Source: Lysobacter spongiicola DSM 21749 (GTDB taxonomy: Bacteria; Pseudomonadota; Gammaproteobacteria; Xanthomonadales; Xanthomonadaceae). Taken from it: DNA of 64,000 nt. Under the pieces are notes generated by a model. That model saw nothing but the letters and a program-made list of their open reading frames with translations. It did not search any database and was not told the DNA's origin. Location: positions 1 through 64,000 of the forward strand of contig NZ_FUXP01000004.1 in the NCBI RefSeq assembly GCF_900167055.1, in the 5' to 3' direction. Positions 60,058-64,000 of the stretch are shown piece by piece. Position numbers and translations under genes: made by a program. Position 1 is the stretch's first letter. Each line of letters begins with the position of its first letter.

Positions 60058-61176
60058 ATGCACGCTGCGGCACCAACGGGTGACGACTGTTTCCGCCTCG
60101 CGATGGCCGCTTCGGGCATCGGGATGGCGATCGTGGAACTCGATGGGCGCTGGCGGGAGGTGAACCCGGCGGCGGAGCGGCTGCTGGGCCGTGACGCTTC
60201 CGAGCTGGCCGGGCGGCAGGTCTTCGAAGTCATCCACCGTGACGACGTGGAAGCGGCGCGCGAGGCGCTGGAAGGCCTGGTGCAGGGGCGTAGCGAAGTC
60301 ATCGATGCGCCCCGCCGTTACCTGCATCGCGACGGCGAAGTCGTGTGGGTGCATACCAATGCCGCCGCATTGCGCGACGCCTCCGGGCAGCCCCAGCTGC
60401 TGGTGGTGCAACTGCGTGACATCAGCCGTGAGCGCCAGGCGCAGGCGGTACTGCAGGCGGACGCCACCGATCGCGCGGCCGCCCTGGACGTCTCCAACCA
60501 GCACCTGCAGATGTTCGCCGACTCGGTGGCCCACGACCTGCGTGCGCCGCTGCGTTCGATCGAGAGCTTTTCGGCGATGCTCGACCAGCGCATCGGCGAG
60601 AGCCTCGATCCCACCAGCCGCGACCACCTGGACCGCATCCGCGCCGCCGCAACGCGCATGAGCGGTCTGCTGTCGGCGCTGGGGGAGCTTTCACATGCCA
60701 CCCGGGCCGAGCTGAAGCCCGGCCCGGTGGACCTGACCCTGCTGGCCGAGTGGGCCGTGGCCGAGCTGCGGGAGGCCGAGCCGGAGCGTGACGCGGAAGT
60801 GCGGATCGCGCCGGGCCTGGCCGCCCATGGCGACGAGCGCCTGCTCAAGCTGGCGATCGCGCAGCTGCTTTCCAACGCGTGGAAATTCTCGCGGCAACGC
60901 GACCGGGTGTTCATCGAGGTGGTCGGCGGCCCTGGAGCCGACGGGGTCCGGCTGACGGTCCGGGACGCCGGCTGTGGTTTCGACATGCGTTATGCTCACA
61001 AGCTGTTCCAGCCGTTCCAGCGCCTGCACGGCGCCGACGAGGGTGCCGGCCACGGGCTGGGGCTGGCAATCGCACAACGGGTGGTGGAGCGCCACGGCGG
61101 ACGGATGAGCGCGGCCTCCGAGCCGGGCTTGGGAAGCACGTTCCACATGGATCTCCCTCCGCCGCCCGACTACTAG
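60058..61176 (+). CDS. PAS-domain sensor histidine kinase
   Basis: 372 residues from the ATG at 60058. A PAS domain at about 12-123 (VELDGRWREVNPAAERLLGR, HRDGEVVWVHTNAAAL) is followed by a HisKA helix with His159 (VAHDLRAPLRS) and a HATPase with N-box AQLLSNAWKFSR and GHGLGLAIAQRV. No membrane segments, so it is cytosolic. It is 9 bp ahead of its partner response regulator. Confidence 0.9.
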   Translation: MHAAAPTGDDCFRLAMAASGIGMAIVELDGRWREVNPAAERLLGRDASELAGRQVFEVIHRDDVEAAREALEGLVQGRSEVIDAPRRYLHRDGEVVWVHTNAAALRDASGQPQLLVVQLRDISRERQAQAVLQADATDRAAALDVSNQHLQMFADSVAHDLRAPLRSIESFSAMLDQRIGESLDPTSRDHLDRIRAAATRMSGLLSALGELSHATRAELKPGPVDLTLLAEWAVAELREAEPERDAEVRIAPGLAAHGDERLLKLAIAQLLSNAWKFSRQRDRVFIEVVGGPGADGVRLTVRDAGCGFDMRYAHKLFQPFQRLHGADEGAGHGLGLAIAQRVVERHGGRMSAASEPGLGSTFHMDLPPPPDY

Positions 61177-61185
61177 GTACTGCTG

Positions 61186-61620
61186 ATGCACAAGGACATC
61201 CTGCTGGTCGAGGACAACCCCGACGACGTCGAGCTCACCCGCATCGCCTTCCAGGAGGCGAAGATCGCCAACCGTCTGGTGGTGGTGGGCGACGGCGCCG
61301 AAGCGCTGGACTACCTGTTCGGTCGTGGCAAGCACGAAGGCCGTGACGTCTCCGACCTGCCGTCCATCGTCCTGCTGGACCTGAACCTGCCCAAGGTGGA
61401 CGGGCGCGAAGTCCTGCAGGCCATCCGCGCCGACGAGGCGACCCGCACGCTGCCGGTGGTGGTGCTGACCACCAGCACCGAGCCGTTCGATGTCGAGGCC
61501 AGCTATGCGCTCGGCGTCAACAGCTATATCCAGAAGCCGGTGGACTTCGAACAGTTCGTCTGGGCGGTCAAGCAGGTGGGGCTGTACTGGCTGGTGCTGA
61601 ACCACCCGCGCACCGCGTAG
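61186..61620 (+). CDS. Single-domain response regulator (Rcp1-like)
   Basis: 144 residues. Receiver with ED9-10 acidic pair, phosphoacceptor Asp65 (VLLDLNLPKVDG) and KP at about 117-118 (IQKPVDF), and the extended loop YLFGRGKHEG seen in Rcp1-type regulators that pair with PAS/phytochrome-like kinases. No output domain, so phosphate is probably passed on or used by protein contact. Stop lies 17 bp from the convergent oxygenase stop. Confidence 0.9.
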   Translation: MHKDILLVEDNPDDVELTRIAFQEAKIANRLVVVGDGAEALDYLFGRGKHEGRDVSDLPSIVLLDLNLPKVDGREVLQAIRADEATRTLPVVVLTTSTEPFDVEASYALGVNSYIQKPVDFEQFVWAVKQVGLYWLVLNHPRTA

Positions 61621-61637
61621 GCGGTTGCCGAACGGGC

Positions 61638-62366
61638 TCAGGCGGTCGCGAACAGTTTTTCCGCACGCTGGAACAGGATCCAGCTGGTGGCGATGACCTT
61701 GTCCCCATCGACCGGGCGATTGCCGCGATGGGTGTGGGTGAAGGCCGCCGGGGCGATCAGCAGCGAGCCGGCGCGCGGCGTGATCTTCCGTTGCTGGTAC
61801 AGGAACTCGGTCTCGCCGGCCTGGAAGCCGTCGTTGAGGTAGATCGTCCACAGCAGGTGCCGGTGCAGTGTTTCCGCGGAAGGGTCGCGCGGGTACAGCT
61901 CGCAGTGCCAGTACGGGTATCCGCCGCGGCCGCCGGCGTAGCGCTGCAGGTTGATGCCTCCCGGACGCAGGACGGTCTGCACCACCGGCGCCAGCGCCGC
62001 ATCGTCCATCGACTGCAGGCGCTCGGGCGTCAACCGGTGCCGCTGTCCTTCCGCGCCCGGCACTTCCAGCATGAGCGGGCCGATCAATGCGTGCGGGTAA
62101 CGCCGCAGGTACCGCAACAGCCCACCGAATACGGCCTGGTTGAGGATTCCCTCGGCTTCCCGCCATTCCGGCCGCCCACTGATGGTCAGGTCCAGGCTGT
62201 CCTTGAGGTCGGTATGGACGCCGCCGCCGACCTGGCCGGGGCGGGCATGGGTACTGGCGTCGAACAGCCCGACCAGCTGGCGGCAGCTGGCGGCATCCAG
62301 CGCCCCGGCTTCGACGTGGATGAAATCACCCGGATCCGCGGGCGGCGCCTGCGTTGTCTTCTCCAT
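61638..62366 (-). CDS. 2-oxoglutarate/Fe(II)-dependent oxygenase
   Basis: 242 residues from the ATG at 62366, with GAAAGGATC upstream. Iron ligands are probably His154 and Glu156 (YWHCELYP) and a later His within THTHRG (211-213), and GETEFLY precedes the second half of the double-stranded beta helix. Substrate unknown; such proteins hydroxylate proteins or small molecules. It diverges from the secreted-protein operon across a 304-bp gap. Confidence 0.8.
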   Translation of the reverse strand: MEKTTQAPPADPGDFIHVEAGALDAASCRQLVGLFDASTHARPGQVGGGVHTDLKDSLDLTISGRPEWREAEGILNQAVFGGLLRYLRRYPHALIGPLMLEVPGAEGQRHRLTPERLQSMDDAALAPVVQTVLRPGGINLQRYAGGRGGYPYWHCELYPRDPSAETLHRHLLWTIYLNDGFQAGETEFLYQQRKITPRAGSLLIAPAAFTHTHRGNRPVDGDKVIATSWILFQRAEKLFATA

Positions 62367-62670
62367 GATCCTTTCCCGGTCGCAACCAGCGACATGGTCG
62401 CACGGCCGGCGTCCGCGCCGGACCATACGCCACCGTTGTACAGCTCTGTCCCCCGGTGGTGCCCCGGGTGTTACATCGGAGCCGGGGCCAATGGACACGC
62501 GGCTTTCACGGCCGGCCCGGGCCCGGCCAGTCAGCGAGGTGATACAGCCGTGAAACACATACCTGTGGCGCCCCGGTCGCGTAAAAAACGCAACTCCATG
62601 ATTTAAAAAGGAATCCGAGGTTGGCACGCGGCATGCGTTGGTCCCTGCACACGATTCGCAGGACATCTCC
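62367..62670. promoter_or_regulatory. 304-bp divergent regulatory gap
   Basis: The gap contains no ORF with protein character. The left 220 bp are GC-rich with several inverted GGCCGG-type runs. The part from about 62580 is A/T-richer (GTAAAAAACGC, CATGATTTAAAAAGG) and leads to a sigma-54 type promoter at 62622-62637. An enhancer-binding site is expected upstream, but no clear palindrome for it was identified. Confidence 0.6.
62622..62637 (+). promoter_or_regulatory. Sigma-54 (-24/-12) promoter candidate
   Basis: TGGCAC-GCGGC-ATGCG, against the RpoN consensus TGGCAC-N5-TTGCW: the full -24 half and the invariant GC of the -12 half at correct spacing (9 of 11 consensus positions). A start site near 62648 would give a leader of about 23 nt to the ATG at 62671. 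Confidence 0.65.
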
Positions 62671-63210
62671 ATGGCCGTCTCCATCCGCCCGTTCCACTGC
62701 ATCCCGGTCGCCTTTGTCGCCGGTCTGCTGCTCACTGCCCCTCCGGCCTCCGCTTCCGGCGGGCGCCAGGGCGTGCATGCCGTGGGCGGGGAGATGGTGA
62801 TCCTCCGTGACGTATCCGCACGGCCCGCCTACCGCCCCGCCCCCCCGGGCATGGCGCTGATCGTCGACCCGTCCCCGGTCAACGAAATCAACATGATGCT
62901 CGGCCTGGGCGAGATGTCCGACGCGGAATACGCGGAGATCGGCGCCGGCAGTGGACCCGACCTCGGCCCCGGCGGCCATGCCCCCACCACCATGGTGGAG
63001 CGGGTGGCCGGCGGAGCGATCAACGGCAGTCTGGGACGCGTGACCGACCGGGGCGGGATTCTTTCCGGAACCGGCATGACCGGCGCCATGAGCGCGCCGA
63101 TGGGCGCGATGGGCAACACCACCCGCGGCATCGGCGACCACGTCAAGGGCGCGCTGTCCCAGTTCCCCCTGTTCACCCAGCCCGCCACCAGCGGCGCCCC
63201 GGGGGGCTGA
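62671..63210 (+). CDS. Secreted protein of unknown function, first gene of sigma-54 operon
   Basis: 179 residues from the ATG at 62671, with AGGA six bases upstream. A signal peptide (about 1-29: PVAFVAGLLLTAPPASASG) precedes a Gly/Met/Pro-rich low-complexity domain (AINGSLGRVTDRGGILSGTG, MTGAMSAPMGAMGNTTRGIG) and one acidic segment (LGLGEMSDAEYAEIGAG). Not recognised. The next gene begins one base after its stop. Confidence 0.6.
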   Translation: MAVSIRPFHCIPVAFVAGLLLTAPPASASGGRQGVHAVGGEMVILRDVSARPAYRPAPPGMALIVDPSPVNEINMMLGLGEMSDAEYAEIGAGSGPDLGPGGHAPTTMVERVAGGAINGSLGRVTDRGGILSGTGMTGAMSAPMGAMGNTTRGIGDHVKGALSQFPLFTQPATSGAPGG

Positions 63211-63211
63211 G

Positions 63212-63865
63212 ATGAACCTGCGACACCTGCCCCGCAACTGCGCAGCGGTCCTCGCGCTGTGTGCCGGCGCGATCGTGGTGCCGCCGGCCGACGCCCAGGC
63301 CCCGCCGGACGAGTACGACCGCATGCTCGGTTACCTCGCCGACACCCGCATCGACGGCAACGCCCTGGCGGGAGCCAATGGCGCCATCGCGATCAACCAG
63401 GCAGCCGGGGATCTCAACCGCCAGGCCAACCTGCGCTCGATCGCGAGCGGCCGGCATGCATCGGCCGACGTGCGCGCGGCCCAGCACCAGGTCGCGGACC
63501 GCCACGACAGCCCTTCCGAGGCATCCGCCGTGATCGGCGGTCGCGCGCTCGATGGCGCCAGCGGCCTGGCCTCGATCAACCAGGCCAGCGGCAGCGGCAA
63601 CAGCGAAATGAACGTGGTCGCGGTGACGCTGGCCACCCAGGGCATGCGCGAGGCAGACGACGGGAATGCACCCGCCGCCTCCCCCGCGTCGGCAGGGGGG
63701 CAGCCCCCGCTGAACCGGACGCCGGCGAAGGCCGGCCTCCGCCACGTCGCGGTGGAGGCCACCGCGCTGCACGGATTCAGCGGAGTGCTGCAACTCAATC
63801 AGGTCGCGGGCGCCGGAAACGCCACCGGGAACCAGCTCGGGCTGTCCATCCAGGGCGGCCCGTAG
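63212..63865 (+). CDS. Secreted repeat protein, amyloid/adhesin-like
   Basis: 217 residues with a signal peptide (about 1-28, ending ADA-Q). Three imperfect repeats at about 49-78, 110-139 and 183-213: ALAGANGAIAINQAAGDLNR, ALDGASGLASINQASGSGNS and ALHGFSGVLQLNQVAGAGNA, each continuing to a second Asn. The common core is ALxGxSGxxxxNQxxGxGNxxxN. Regularly spaced Asn, Gln and Gly with alternating hydrophobic residues resemble curli and FapB/FapC repeats. The functional-amyloid assignment is inference. Confidence 0.65.
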   Translation: MNLRHLPRNCAAVLALCAGAIVVPPADAQAPPDEYDRMLGYLADTRIDGNALAGANGAIAINQAAGDLNRQANLRSIASGRHASADVRAAQHQVADRHDSPSEASAVIGGRALDGASGLASINQASGSGNSEMNVVAVTLATQGMREADDGNAPAASPASAGGQPPLNRTPAKAGLRHVAVEATALHGFSGVLQLNQVAGAGNATGNQLGLSIQGGP

Positions 63866-63922
63866 GACGCCCGCGACCCTTCGTCCAACAGTGGTACCAC
63901 CAAGAGAGAGAGAGGAAACACC

Positions 63923-64000
63923 ATGAACAGCACCATCAGGAAGACCGGACTCGCACTGGCTGTCGCCGCACTCGCGGCCAGCCCGGCGGCCTTCGCGCAG
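63923..64000 (+). CDS. Secreted protein, N-terminal fragment (cut by window end)
   Basis: 26 codons from the ATG at 63923, with the purine-rich GAGAGAGAGAGGAAA upstream: MNSTIRKTGLALAVAALAAS then PAAFAQ, a typical signal peptide ending AFA-Q. The mature protein lies beyond the window. Position suggests the next product, perhaps the main structural component, of the sigma-54 operon. Confidence 0.7.
   Translation, partial: MNSTIRKTGLALAVAALAASPAAFAQ

Overview
The window is a near-origin chromosomal segment of a high-GC gammaproteobacterium, most likely in the Xanthomonadaceae (Lysobacter/Luteimonas-like). The reasons are the gene order mnmE-yidC-rnpA-rpmH / dnaA-dnaN-recF-gyrB / M48 protease / TPR protein / tonB-exbB-exbD-exbD / pdxJ, a monomeric isocitrate dehydrogenase, and dispersed TGTAGGAGCGGCTTCAGCCG-type repeats. 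This assignment is inference from synteny and protein character; no database was searched. Genes left of the origin run mostly on the minus strand and genes right of it mostly on the plus strand, as expected for two replichores diverging near 44.4 kb.

Layout. 1-0.33 kb: end of an IS481-like element cut by the window edge. 0.4-14 kb: housekeeping and accessory genes, namely a GFA-fold protein, icd, a YtrA-type GntR regulator/ABC transporter/metallopeptidase operon with a palindromic operator, a lipoprotein methyltransferase with an rluE-like gene, a response regulator-histidine kinase, hrpB and tatD. 14-28.4 kb: a long minus-strand Tad/Flp pilus locus, with flp pilin, TadG-like, TadE-like, a second Flp-like pilin, CpaB, CpaC secretin, FHA-fused TadA ATPase, TadB, TadC, a DUF192 protein, TadE and an OmpA lipoprotein. 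It is bracketed by paralogous OmpA lipoproteins and three small two-cysteine helical secreted proteins. 28.6-33.2 kb: the upstream flank of that locus, with two of the small lipoproteins, the second OmpA lipoprotein, an intact ABC-2 transporter, and a decayed duplicate of the 3' end of its permease gene at 29.2-29.6 kb.

33.3-40.3 kb: ferredoxin-NADP reductase, a TAP-like peptidase/hydrolase, a natAB-type ABC exporter, a lipoprotein carrying a TonB C-terminal domain, and mnmE. 40.4-49.5 kb: the origin region. The dnaA-dnaN gap holds two inverted DnaA-box pairs, and three parS-like sites lie in the dnaN-recF-gyrB interval. 49.6-54.3 kb: M48 protease, TPR protein and the TonB-ExbB-ExbD1-ExbD2 energy-transduction operon. 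54.3-61.6 kb: pdxJ, a cardiolipin synthase, a PA0069-type radical SAM protein, an SLC13/TrkA-C permease, and a PAS histidine kinase with a single-domain response regulator. 61.6-64 kb: a 2OG-Fe(II) oxygenase gene that diverges from an operon of secreted proteins.

The last operon is the most interesting accessory unit. It has a good -24/-12 (sigma-54) promoter match and encodes a secreted protein, a second secreted protein with three imperfect repeats built on an INQAxGxGN core (amyloid/adhesin-like), and the signal peptide of a third secreted protein cut off by the window end. The Tad locus is the second point of interest. It has an FHA-ATPase fusion and no TadZ or TadV gene in view, it carries several genes of unknown function, and small two-Cys proteins that look like a family of their own lie at both ends of it.
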